In this document: one piece after another, positions 12,006 to 23,271 of the stretch
Numbering within the stretch: position 1 is the first letter of the stretch
Layout of the letters: every line of letters begins with the position of its first letter
From: Eutreptiella sp. 'Long Island Sound 2002'
Taxonomy: Eukaryota > Euglenozoa > Euglenophyceae > Eutreptiales > Eutreptiaceae
NCBI GenBank assembly: GCA_964036045.1
Contig: OZ038392.1
Span: forward strand, 31,251,087-31,315,086
DNA: 64,000 bases
Direction of reading: 5' to 3'
The notes under the pieces: generated by a model
Seen by the model: the letters and a program-made list of their open reading frames with translations, nothing else
Database searches by the model: none
Told to the model about the DNA's origin: nothing
Program-made: the position numbers and the translations under genes

Positions 12006-12200
12006 TAAAAAACTTTTTTTTAGCACGGAATCTTTTTTTTTAGCGCGGAATCTTTTTTTTTAGCGCGGAATCTTTTTTTTTAGCGCGGAATCTTTTTTTT
12101 TATCCCGGAATCTTTTTTTTTAGCGCGAAATCTTTTTTTTATGCTAAAAAATAAGATAAGTGCTAAAAATTAAGATTTCGCATCTAAAAAAAAAGCTTGG
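12006..12200. repeat. 20-bp tandem repeat tttttttttagcgcggaatc
   Basis: Five to six copies of a 20-bp unit (T run followed by agcgcggaatc) run to about 12,130, then degenerate versions in the opposite orientation reach the ataaaacc block. It mirrors the left T-rich block. Confidence 0.85.
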
Positions 12201-15200
12201 ACCATAACCCCGCCCCCCCCCTCTCCCCAATGACCCAATGGGGGGATAAAACCACCCCTTTGTGGGGATAAAGCCACCCCTATGAGGAGATAAACCCACA
12301 CTCCCAAAAGGGAGGATAAAACCACCCTAGGGGTCAAAAATGGCCAAACCGGGGATTAGGGGTGGGTTCATCCCCCATTTGGGGGTGGTTTTATACCCAC
12401 GACCATGCAGTGCTCCTGGCGCCATTACAGCCTCCCCCTCTTTATTGGTTTTTTTTTTCTGGAAAACCCAGACAACACCCCAAAATAGTAATCAAATTAC
12501 CAGTTGGTCAATTTTTTTCCAATAATTAAAGTTTCTTCGTCCACAAATTGAAGATTGACTCATCTTTGTGGTATTGTTCTTCGTAGTTTGTTTCCTGTCT
12601 GCACATTGGGATTCTTATGTGCATGTCCAAGCACTGTAATGCACCCCTGTAATGCACACCCAGGAAATATCCATGCATGTTGGGAACAATAGGTAGATGG
12701 GCAATATATGCTCTGTGAGTGAGGGCCCAAAGTCACACCGACGAGTTCGAAAGCTGGTTGTGGTATTGTATCAATTTGAGGTGGTTGAGACAGATGAACT
12801 TTTAAGGTTTGCTTTTGGCCATTTTGGTACCTTGGGGAAGGGGTTGCATTTTTTTTTAGGAGGCTTCTTTTTCAGGGAGGTTCGTCTCTTTTTTTGTCCC
12901 ATTTTATCCGTTATTTTTAAGTGTGGCCCCGAGATGGCATAGGATACGCAACCGCAATTAAGGTTTTTAGTGCGCGGCACCAGGATGGTAGGGGATCCAC
13001 ACCAACATTACGTGCACATGGTTTTGTTTTATATGCCCCAAAATGTCTTAAAGCTTCTATGTCAATACAGCCCCCTTACCCCACCCACCCCAACTTTTGC
13101 TAACAACAACACCACGTTCGACATCAGCTGGTGGGCTGCATGTTTAAGGGAGTATGAATACAAAAAAAATGTGCACCAAAAATGGGCCTAGTTTTTCTCT
13201 CTTTTCAACCCTGCGGCCGCACTCCAAAAGAGCTTTTCCATTGTGAACCCAGAGTTTTGTGCGCAGCAATAAATTGAAGGCATTCCTAAAGCTAAGTGGA
13301 TGGTTCCATCGCTCGCGCATTTGCGAGCAAAATTCCGCGTAGGTGGGATCTACAATATCTCGCTTCAGAACTACGGTAAGAATTATATGATATGACTTCA
13401 ATCGGTTCAAGTTTTCAAATTTCTCAGCGCTTGAACTGGACCTTGAAAAAATGGTGAGTGGGGGGGAGGGGCTACACATGAGAAGGCAAGGGAGTTGAGT
13501 GAAATAGGATTGATGAATCACATTGCGTGATGTCTACGCGGTGATCACATGTTTATAACAAAATGCAATGCACATGTTTACACAAGTGGAACCAAGACAC
13601 CACATATGACATAATATGAAAGCTTTCCAGAAGGGAAAGTTGGCATGAATTCGTCGTTCTTTGTACGGCGCTTTATTTCATGGTGCCAAGTACCATGAAA
13701 TAAAAGGTTTGCCATATTAAAACATTTGTGTCGCTATTTTGTAAGCACTATTTATATGCCAAACGGGCTCTACAAGTGGCAAGTAGGAAAAAAAAGTTTC
13801 ATCTTAAGCTAGGATGAAGCAAATATTTGCTCCGATGGTTTGGTATTCCATCCACCTTAACAGAACAAAGGTCAGCGGCTTGAGCAAAATGACCTTTTCA
13901 GCATCAATACAACACAGATTGACAAATTTGTAACTCCGGCTTACTGTGTCGCACTTTTAATGACGCACAAGCTAATTTTGATAGGTTCTATTCCACCTTC
14001 ACCATAAAATGAAAGTAACGCAAAAAAGTGCTTGTCAGTATTATTTTCCCTCAATAATCATTTTTCAATCACCTCTTGGATCTAGACTAGCCTACAGCTA
14101 ATTTTGGATTTGGATAGGCTTTTTGGAGAGCCCGCCGACATAGGGCCACATTGCTATTGTATGTTTTGTGGAAGAATTGAATTCTGATCACGATTTTTTC
14201 AGATTTAAAGCTTGTGCGTTTCATATTATGCTAAAGTGAAACAAGCAATTGTTGTACCCAATCTATTGAACCAAGGCTCTTAGGTGCCATGATTGATGGT
14301 GCTTTAAATCGGTCAAATCTTAGGTCAAAATTTGAAGTATTTGAAGTAAACTGTTTCTAGTTTCATAGTATAAAATTGACAACTGCTAGAGAAATGGGCA
14401 CTAGGAAGCCACGCGCAAGGACAGTGGAAATGGACCTATTTGCAACACCTATTTGAGTGCTAGCACCAAATTCAGAATATCTCAGCTATTTTCGGATTAA
14501 ATCTTAAAACAAATGGACAAAAAGCTTCAAAATATTTCGTTTTCCGAATATGTGTGTTTAGATGGGACCATCCAAGCAATGCGTTGTAGCATGGTTGTCA
14601 AAAGGAGTTGTCGAAAAGTCGACAAAAGCTTGCAAGCAGCGCGCGACAGAACAACGCGTTTCCAAAGCCTCCATTCCAGGTCTTTTATGCCTTTTCACTG
14701 TGACCAAAGCCGCTCACATGGAGCGTGTCACCGGAGAGTGCCTTATCAAGTCTCAGAGTCTTCGCGAGGGCGCGAATGAGTTGGTTGTTCCCTGCAACAT
14801 TTTAGCCGGAGCTATGGAATGCATGTGGTATGCCGGCAACACAATCAAGTGGCCAGAGGAGGCAACACATCCATGGGGATACACCAAAGGCAACATGTGA
14901 TGCAGACCGTGCCTTTTTTGTAATAGGAAAACCTGTCTGCATTGTCGCCCTGTGTGGTGCCGTGGCGAGCCATGTGAGGTGAAGATGGTCCCAAACCCTT
15001 TTTGGTGCAGGAGACTTTGACGAAATGGATGGGCGAAAAAGGCAATGAGATGGTGTGGCCAGCCATGTCGAAGATCAAAGACGAAGAGGAAACAATGGCT
15101 ACCACTACGGAAAGTGTGCTGAACCTTATTTTGCTCTACAATTTAGGAAAAACTTGGCGGAAGCTCGTGAAAAAGTGCAACCATGCCTTTGTGTCTGGAC

Positions 15201-15578
15201 TGGCACAAAACGGTGAATTGCCACATGCTTCTACAAAACCAACCTATGAGCAGTGGACCCACAACGTGATGCGTTTCATTCTATGTTAGCTAGCAACGTA
15301 GTTGTTGATATCACTTGGGACAAAATTGTTTTTCAACGCGCACCAACCAAATCAAATGAGCCACAATACATCCGAATCCGTAGCAATCCAAAAAGGGGGG
15401 GCAACCTCCTAACCCCCCTCCCCAGACCACAGAACAAATTTTACATTCCACCAGGGCCATTTTGGGAACACTACCTTTTGGGTCCCCCCTCCCCCCCCCC
15501 CACACCCGCTCAAAAAACGCCCTGCGGATGGCTCAACCTACAAAGGGTACATCCCCTTCAGTGCCAAACTTGTATTGC

Positions 15579-15840
15579 CATCAAATGATCACCCAAACCC
15601 ATTCCAGAGGCAACACATATTTTGGAAAATGCTAAATTTCCAAAAATTTCAGGTGCCACTGAACAAGCTACAAAGCAGCAATTATAGGGGCACATGGCCC
15701 GGGCTACACGGGCGTAGCAACCCCTTTGTGGGGCCCCCATGGGCGCTGGAGTGGCATGTTGTCACCAAATGATCACCCAAATCCATCCCAGAGGCAACAG
15801 AACGATGTTGAAATATGTCAAATTTTCGAACAATTTTCAG
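15579..15840. repeat. two diverged direct repeats about 186 bp apart
   Basis: atcaaatgatcacccaaacc (about 15,579) and the following 60 bases resemble accaaatgatcacccaaatc and the bases after it (about 15,765). Both are followed by ccagaggcaaca. No function is apparent. Confidence 0.6.
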
Positions 15841-18015
15841 CAGATAACCCATAGGGGGCTGACCAGAGGTACCCAGAGTTCGGGTCCGAGTCCCCTGACA
15901 TTGGTTAGGGGGACCTGTTCAGAACCTGGATTTAAATGGACACACAGCCGCCACAATACGCAAAAAAAACTTCAACCCCCACCCCACCCTAAAAAGGGGT
16001 ATCTCCACCTCGGGTGGAATGTATTTTTGCACCATGGTCTTGCAGTCCAATGCGATGGTGCAATGAGGTGCTCCAGCGGGTCCCAATTGCTTGTTTATTT
16101 GTATGGACAGCATGCCATTGAATCTCCTAGGTCAACTCACAAATTGAGACCAGTGGCCACAGAAAGAAACCAAATCACCTCGAAGAGAGGTTGTTAGATC
16201 AAGCGCAGGCGTGGGCTCGATAAACTCCCCTTTTGCGGGGGTCATTCACTCGGCACACCCCAAGGCATGATATTGGATGTCTAACATCAATTTGCCGAGG
16301 CAAAATTCTTCCCTGAAGAATTTTTCGATTTTGACCCCTCTGCCCCCCCTCAAGGTTAAACCGGATGGAGGAACATTGCATCCTGACCAACCAGCAACAT
16401 GCAAATGCATAAACAGCCTTCTGTGTGCCATAACATATCACCTTTCTGAGTGCCATGTAAATATGATAAGCAGCAATGAATGCCGAACAATGGACTGCAA
16501 CTGAGCACAAATGAGAACACATGTGCCCATTTGCCATTGGTTCAGCTGAACGGCAGAGCACCCCAACCTGGCCCAGCCCCCTTCGGGTATCAGGTTGGGG
16601 TGCAAGGTCAATTCTACCATGTGCAATGGGCTGTGCCCGATCCCACACAAGAGGCAGCAGCTCTGCAGAGGTATGAACCAAGCCAAACGGGGGTATGGGC
16701 AGATCTTAAGCTAGCTGTGCATGCTTGCATCCCTACAAGGACGGCTGGGGCATAGAGCTTAAGCCCAGACTTCCCATTTACACGTCCTGTTCAAATACTT
16801 GTCCTCAGGCGATATGCAATGTGTGGTGCCTGTGGCCCACACCGTCCTCCAATGAAAACCATCCCCTGAAGGGTCTGCCAATGTATGCAAAGGCCTTGGC
16901 ATACAATTCAACTGAGAGCTACTCCAGATACTTTTTGCACTGTCACAACATCACAGCGGACAATCTCCATGAGATTTTGTCGGTTGCAGAATTGGCCCCT
17001 CCACACCAGAGCAGCAAAACTACAAGGCTGAGGGGGCAAGGGCAGCAACTTGCTACAAGCCCATCCTGGACCTGTGATCTTCGCTCCCAACCCGGTTTCC
17101 TTCACACCACTTACCCACTGCTCGGAAACACGCAGGGCATTTGAGGTATTCCCGTTCCGGCAAATTCTGGCTCTTGAGCCGCCGTTCCGACTCTCAATCC
17201 AGTGCCGACAGCCTGATTCAGCCTCTATTCATCATTAGAGTCTAGTTCTCAGTTAAAGATCCCTACCAGCCTGGCTGCATTGAGGGTATGCAAAGGTATG
17301 GCAGAGGGCGCGAAGATTCATCCAGGAGGGGCCCAACAAGAAGCTCCCTGCAGATGGTGGGAAAAAAGAGCCCGAATAAAGAGGAATTATATGGGGGCTG
17401 GGTGGTTCGTCACTTGTGATGTGTGATATGTGCATGAGCAACTGGCGTGCCCCTGAGAAGCAAAGGAAAAAGATAGCAATTAATTGTTGTAGTTTTGTCG
17501 TGGGAGGGATGCCCTCGCCACTTGAGCGGGTAGTGCCATAGGCCGCTTAGGCCATAGGCTGCCTCTTGCGGCATGTGACAACCATAAATCGGTTAGGGCT
17601 AGGTGTATCACGGTGACTGTAGGGGGAAGAGAAGACATGGAATCAAAAAAAAAGGGGGGGGGCAAAAGTGGGGGACGAGACAAGGCGGCGGGTTTGGCCG
17701 ATGCTACTTCCCTGCGCCAGGGTCGGGGCCGGGCCCCAAATCCACGTCCACTCCACTGTCCAATGACCAAACGTAATATCTCTTCATCTACAGAGAAAAA
17801 GGTGGCATTCAGCAGCGGGCAACGATAAGGAGTTGAATGCATGAGCGAACGGGAGTTCTCAATGTGTGCCAACATCAACTCAACATCACACGGTGTGGCA
17901 AGAATGCCCAAGACGCAGGGGTGTCCTTAGAAGCCAAAAAAAAACCTTCGTAACGCGAATCACGGGGACGCTACCTGCTTCATGGTCGAGACATGGGCAA
18001 GACACAAGACCACAG

Positions 18016-18132
18016 AAACAGTGTTGAACAACGGTCCGCGGTTCGTGGCAATCGACGGTCCGCGGTTGGCGGTTGGTGGCGGTTGGCCGTTGGTCGTCCC
18101 TGGGGGCTGTCCTTAAGGGCTGTCCTTAACAA
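18016..18132 (+). repeat. dispersed repeat, copy 2 (ggcggttgg family)
   Basis: Repeats of ggtccgcggtt and ggcggttggtggcggttgg are followed by ggggctgtccttaagggctg. This is the reverse complement of the copy near 5,018-5,082. A related ctgtccttaagggggg motif occurs at about 63,750. Confidence 0.5.
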
Positions 18133-18473
18133 GGAAAAAATGGGCTTCTTAAGGACACTTCTGCCAAGACATCATGTCACGATACCACAAAAACATCCCT
18201 GTGCCTTGGAACCCAGCTGATCAGTGGCACGCACCCACCCACACGGGAATTCGAGACGCCTACCCATCCTCATTGCATCACGTGGTGTATTGGAAACGCG
18301 TCACAAGCACAGGTCCGTCTCGTGGCGGTGCTGGCTCCACAACGTACGGAAGACACAATTGAGGTGAGCGGCGCAAAACACACGCAAGAAACAGCGATGC
18401 ATGGCCGGAACTAGGTTGGAGTCTACCGAGGACAATTTCCATGAATTTCGGCTGTCATTCCACCGCTATCTAT

Positions 18474-21400
18474 TCACCTCATTTTTTCAGCAGGGCTGCA
18501 TGCCTCAACGATGAACGCCGTGCAGGCACACGAATTACAATGCAATATTCTGATAATATCTGCCCTTTTGCATACCTGCGTAATATTGAATCCATTAAAA
18601 TCGGATCCTGCAGCCATCGTGTATGCCCCCATACATGGGAAAAGCACCCAGTCCCCGTTGTGCATCAGCGGCAGATCCACATCACGCACAACGCAATCCA
18701 GGCCGTCACATGTCGGGCCGAACAGAGTGCTCGAGTACGTGTTTTGGTTTGCATTTGGAACCATGTACAGAGGCTTAGGGGACAGGACGGCGTGGTCGTA
18801 CACCAGACAATTCATGCTTCCGTAGAGTCCATCGCTGATCCAATAATCCATCTCGACCTAAAAGGTGTCGGGAAGGGATGCATCTTGGGTGCAGGGAAGC
18901 GGCATTGTGGGCGGGCGGACGCACCTCGCAGTGTCGCGCGGAAAATGCCGACGACCAGCGGTCCTTCGTCACGGACTTTCCCCCCCTTTTTCCAACCGCA
19001 GGCCAAATGGCATCCCGTTCTTGCACCGTCAAATGTTTCATGCAGCTTCAGTTGCCACATTTGAGTCGATCTATAATATATCGTCTGCTCTTTGCGAATT
19101 GCAAAGGGGGCTGAGACCTACTTAAAAGAGTGTGGATTACAAAGGGGGGGGGGGGGGCTAATTAATTGGTAGAAAGAAATTGATAGAAAGACAAACAGAA
19201 TCAAACAGCTGCAGAAAAAATGCAAATTGAGGCAATGCACTTCACAGTCTGAGTTGAGTGCCCTTTTTCCAAGCCGGAACTGGTTAAACCTGAAACACAT
19301 GCAAACAGACCAAACTGACAAATTCATTCACTGAATGCAAAAATGCTAAAGCAATGGAGCACCTCCCCGCCCCCGTGTAATCCCCCCTCTGATGTCAGGC
19401 CAGCCCCCCCCCATGAAGGGAGTGGGGGTTGCACCACACAGTGGTAGCACTAAAACTGCAGCAGTATATTTTCTTCGGCACTTGGTATTTCCTATGCTTT
19501 TTGGTCAAAATGATTGCAGGTAAGTGAAAAGATGATGAAACAGACAGACAGACAGTACAGCAAATACAGATTGAGGTAATGCACTCCTATTGCAGGGGGG
19601 GGGGGGGGTGAAATGAGCCCAGTGGGGCATAAATTCATGAATATCAGGAAAAAGAGCAACCACCACAGGCAGGAAAATTACGGGTGGGGATTTCACCCGG
19701 GGACAATTTTGTCCAGTGAAAATACGCCGGGGGGGGGAATTTTTCGCCACCCTTGAAATCCCCAAAGCTCAAGATGCCGTATGCCCAACTGACTGCAACA
19801 AAACATGCACAAAAAAGAGACTCCAAAATTGCAACACGTTGCCACATCGTGGCCACAGGACTGCTGCCATAATCCCATCATGAACGCCACCTGAAGCTGA
19901 ACTCCGTGTGACAGCCCTATGCGCTGTGACACCCTGGCACGAGGGCACAACCCCTGGGTTTCGCCGGGGAAAAGTTCGCCACCTTTCTTCATGACGAAAA
20001 TTTCCCGCGAAACTGTCTCCTGACGAAATCCCCGCCCCCTAACACGTGCGGTTTCAAGTTGAACTGGGGCTTTCAGAATGGGTGACTTCCGGTTGGTGCA
20101 GTTTGGGTAAAGCCTCTGTTGCTGCTGCTGTGATTCTGACGGAAGGCGCTGCACTCCCTTCAACCTGCCGAGCCCCTCCATGGCCAAGCATCATCCACCC
20201 TAACGGCACCTACCTTGCTCTCCCCATCCACAACTGTCTTCCGCTGACGCCGTCCATACACATTGGTCACCAGTGTAGCACATGCCTCAGCGAAGTATCT
20301 GCCCGGCTCCGCAATAATATGGCAATCCATGGTTGGTGGGAAATGCTCATTCAGCGCAGCATTTACTGCGTCTGCAACAGGAGCTAGTGCCAGACCGTCC
20401 ATGTCTTGCTCTCCACAGAATCCTCCCCCAATGTCAAGCAGATTGAACTCAAAGCCCAATTTCAGCCCTTCGTCCCATGCAACTCTTGCACTCTTGATTG
20501 CCTCTGCAACATGAAGGTCAACAAGCGACGCTCGCTGCACTACCTTAGTGGGGCACGGGATACACTTTGTGTGCTCGAAGAAGAGGGCAACTTACGGCAC
20601 TGCAAGTCCACTTTGCAGACGGCTACAACGAATTGTGTGGGTCACTGCAGTACCCAAAGACCAACTGGTGGTCGAAGAGTTTTTCAGTCGTGCTCAGTGC
20701 GTTCGACCACCCCTTTTTCAACGAGTATGCGTCAACCAAGCTTTTGATGCGGCTTTGGCCGCTTGCAAGAGCCAAGTTCAAAAGGCGAAGAGGCATGTCT
20801 GCGCCAGAGCCACCGCCAAGTTGTGCGCCATCACTGCCGTGCATACGCACAATTCCCTGTGCCGCACTACTTTGGCAAGTTGCACCACGTCACGTTCAAG
20901 ACAGCAAGACTCGTTCCCAGCAACATCACGCAGCGGTCTTGGGGCCTGCGGTCCGCAAAGGCCACTTCATACGCAGGGTTATGCAGGGCACGACGAAGGT
21001 GTGGCAGAGTGAACAGGGCTTCAAAAAAAACCCTTGCAGCTTGGTGCCACCACTGTCCGAATGCACTTCACGTACCGATGTTGTAACACGAACTTGAGAC
21101 ACAAGTTCGTGCAGTCTGACCTCTCCTGTGATCCTCTTCACCTTGCACAGGCAGAGGACCAAACAACAGGCACAAGAAATATTATCTAATTGACCTATCC
21201 TGTGATCCTTTTCACCTTGCACAGGCAGAGGACTTTTTCAAGCAGGGCAGGGGCGTACCCTTGAAAGCCAAAGGGTCGGTAGCACCACTACCAACGTGGA
21301 ACGAGATACCCACAACTGTCAGAGACAGATTCTTGGCAAGCTGCAACAACCCGGCGACGTCCTCTGACTCGGCCCCAAATTTGTTACCAAGTTGACAGCG

Positions 21401-22200
21401 AGCATTCGGGTCGTCTGCCCGAATGCGCAAGACCAGGTTCGACTCTGGAAAAAGCTCCTTGATCTTGTGAAGCTCGCTCTCAGTATCGAACGTGCTCAGG
21501 TTACAACCTGAAAAGGGCCGGAACCGACTTGGTGCATCAGAGAGTAATTGATACACAGGGACGCAACATGAAAGGAGGGAATACCTAATTGCCGTGCGTA
21601 CCGGATATGTCCAGGTAACTTGCAAGGGTTGGCGAAAATAACCCTTTTCGACACGTCAACACCCAAAGATGCAACCAAGTCTAGTTCTCTTGAACTTGCA
21701 CAGTCGAACCCAGTGCCCAAAGCTGCCAGCAAGGCCAAGATCACGGGACTCGGGTTGCACTTCACAGCATAGTGCGGCTTAACACGGGGCATAAGTCGCA
21801 TCCATGTGCCCCACCTCCGAAATACTGGACCCAGATCGACCACATAGAACGCCTCCTCCAAATGTTCAGTTGTGATTTTAGCCTTCACATAGTCGCTGAT
21901 TTCTGAAAGGAGGCTGTTTTTGACATATTCCAGGCCATACTTGGTGATGATTTCGTTGATGACGAATGGCAGCTCCTCCACCTCGACGCTTCCGGAGTCT
22001 GACGACGTGTCAGAATCACGCCCATAAGCCTCTGATTCGCAGGACGATTCACATTTGCTTTTAGCTTGGTTCATAATGTTGTATTTGAATTCGTCCCCCG
22101 AAATGCATGAAAGCTCTTCGTCACTGATTGCCATACCAGCCCAGGCGATTTTGTGGCTGCAATCCTGAGCATTGCTCAGCTTACTCTGAATGCTTGGCAT
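18474..22200 (-). CDS. ODC: ornithine decarboxylase (four exons)
   Basis: Converts ornithine to putrescine with pyridoxal phosphate, the entry step of polyamine synthesis; a cytosolic dimer in other eukaryotes. Exons in transcription order: 22200-21585, 21507-21259, 20503-20214, 18857-18474. They join in phase to 1,539 nt (512 residues plus TGA). All three introns are GT-AG (77, 755 and 1,356 bp). Residues 1-80 are a serine/acid-rich N-terminal extension. The PLP lysine is K147 in HYAVKCNP. HVGSG, the glycine loop LLDIGGGF and EPGRY follow in order. The active-site C435 and D436 lie in GPTCDG, and Y464 in GAYT. The ODC-type CD pair argues against arginine or diaminopimelate decarboxylase. The last 40 residues are unlike the family, and a CAG|GTATG donor-like site just after FNGFNITQ suggests an alternative 3' exon. 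Intron 3 carries two dispersed-repeat copies. Confidence 0.93.
19142..19330 (-). repeat. Penelope-like 3'-end repeat in ODC intron 3, copy 1
   Basis: After a run of G come ctaattaatt, an acagaatcaaacag stretch, ttgaggcaatgcacttcaca and aactggttaaacctgaaaca. The order and spacing match the 3' untranslated end of the Penelope-like element at about 58,250-58,430, in the same orientation. It is a 5'-truncated copy. Confidence 0.6.
19505..19645 (-). repeat. Penelope-like 3'-end repeat in ODC intron 3, copy 2 (partial)
   Basis: Contains acagacagacagacagtaca and ttgaggtaatgcactcc, then breaks off at a run of G. It is the same family as copy 1 but shorter. Confidence 0.5.
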
Positions 22201-22830
22201 GGCTGCTCCTGTGTAAAAAAAAGTATGGATAGGAGTACCATTAAAATTTCACTCCCACGTATGATTGTCAGGTTGTGCCCAGGTTTCCATTCTGCCATTC
22301 TGTTGCGCGCGCGAATAGATATCTGGGGTAGCGGCACCTCGGCACCTGGACTCAAAAAACACCAACACGAAAGCGGGGCCGAAAGCGGTTGTTCTTCACG
22401 GTGGTTTTTTTCCCGAAAAAGAATGGCATTGCTGTGATGAAATTTTGAGGTCTCTGGCCGCTTCCCTAGCCGTGTCACGGCGACAGTTCTAATGGCGAAG
22501 TTAGAAAGGTTGCTCAGACGACTAACCTAAAGGGAAGCAAAGAGCACTTTAACGCAAGAAATTCAAAGCTCTGCTCGCTGTTGATATCGCCGGTCCTGAT
22601 GGCCACGTTCTGGTGCGTGGAGACGTTTTCGTTCGCGTGCCATGTTGAGTTACAGGCTGCACCGCGCCGTATTCTAGCTTTTCTCGGTTCGTTGTGCCGA
22701 AAGACCTACGCCACCAATTTTCTGTGCGTTCACTTCTCTGTTACCCCACAAAATATTTGCAACTTGGCCAGAGGACACACAGTCACCGGTTACTGCCATT
22801 TCCCTTGTTTGAAGGTCCAACACTTTCGAA
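22201..22830. promoter_or_regulatory. divergent intergenic region between ODC and BTF3
   Basis: These 630 bp separate the two start codons and must hold the promoters and 5' UTRs of both genes. No convincing TATA box or shared motif was identified. An ODC upstream exon here is not excluded. Confidence 0.5.
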
Positions 22831-23271
22831 ATGCCAACTAAGGAGCAACTTATGAAGATGGCCGAGGCCGTCCGGACGGGGGGCAAGGGAACCATGAGAA
22901 GGAAGCACAAGGCGCCACACAAGACTACGGCTGCTGATGACCAGAAGTTGCAAGGTGCCTTGAAGAAGTTGGGAGTCAGTCCTATCGGTGACATTGAGGA
23001 AGTTAACCTTATCATGGATAACGGGAATGTTGTACACTTCTCCCACCCCAAGGTGCAAGCTTCCATCCCTTCCAACACCTATGTTGTGTCCGGACACAGC
23101 GAAACCAAGAAGCTCCAAGAGATGTTGCCTGGTATCATCAACCAGCTTGGGGCTGAAAACCTTGAGCAGCTGAAGAGCATTGCCAAGTCTATGGATGGTG
23201 GTAAGCCGGATGCGGCTGCCGCTGCTGCGCCTACTGCCGACGAAATCCCTGTGACCGAGGACTTCGAATAG
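22831..23271 (+). CDS. BTF3: nascent polypeptide-associated complex subunit beta (BTF3)
   Basis: The beta subunit of the ribosome-bound NAC dimer, which shields emerging chains and regulates SRP targeting. It is intronless, 146 residues, within the usual length for the family. The basic motif RRKHK (residues 23-27) matches the conserved ribosome-contact motif. The NAC barrel covers roughly residues 38-100 (LKKLGVSPIGDIEEVNLIM, then VVHFSHPKVQASI and VVSGHSETK). The acidic C-terminal tail after an alanine stretch ends in EDFE. The frame is clean and the start is the first ATG. The stop is TAG; 13 bases beyond it is a strong donor-like AAG|GTAAGT, suggesting an intron in the 3' UTR. A poly(A)-signal-like aataaa lies at about 23,864. 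Confidence 0.95.
   Translation: MPTKEQLMKMAEAVRTGGKGTMRRKHKAPHKTTAADDQKLQGALKKLGVSPIGDIEEVNLIMDNGNVVHFSHPKVQASIPSNTYVVSGHSETKKLQEMLPGIINQLGAENLEQLKSIAKSMDGGKPDAAAAAAPTADEIPVTEDFE

Larger units (their letters stand above)
8948..12405. mobile_element. 3.46-kb segment with mirrored terminal repeats (probable DNA transposon)
   Basis: The 36 bases at 8,948-8,983 (tggtcccgggcataaaacca and on) match the reverse complement of 12,370-12,405 (tggtcgtgggtataaaacca and on) at about 32 of 36 positions. Inside each end lies a block of repeated ggataaaaccacccc motifs (8,960-9,115 and 9,480-9,530; 12,240-12,370). Inside that is a T-rich block built on atctttttttttagatgcg (9,530-9,800 and 12,006-12,200), so the two ends are mirrored at several levels. 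The interior holds one long minus-strand ORF and internal duplications. No transposase motif is recognised, so the superfamily is unknown; a foldback or non-autonomous element is possible. Confidence 0.55.
12406..18470. other. intergenic DNA; no supported gene
   Basis: Composition shifts to more A+T from 12,500 to 15,300. Open frames at 14,562-14,900 and 15,002-15,289 (plus) and 17,480-17,911 (minus) have near-normal amino-acid composition, but no domain is recognised and no homologous partner occurs in the window. They may be remnants or chance. Other content: a hairpin with perfect 10-bp arms at about 16,561-16,600 (ccccaacctg and caggttgggg), and C-rich tracts near 15,485. Confidence 0.5.
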
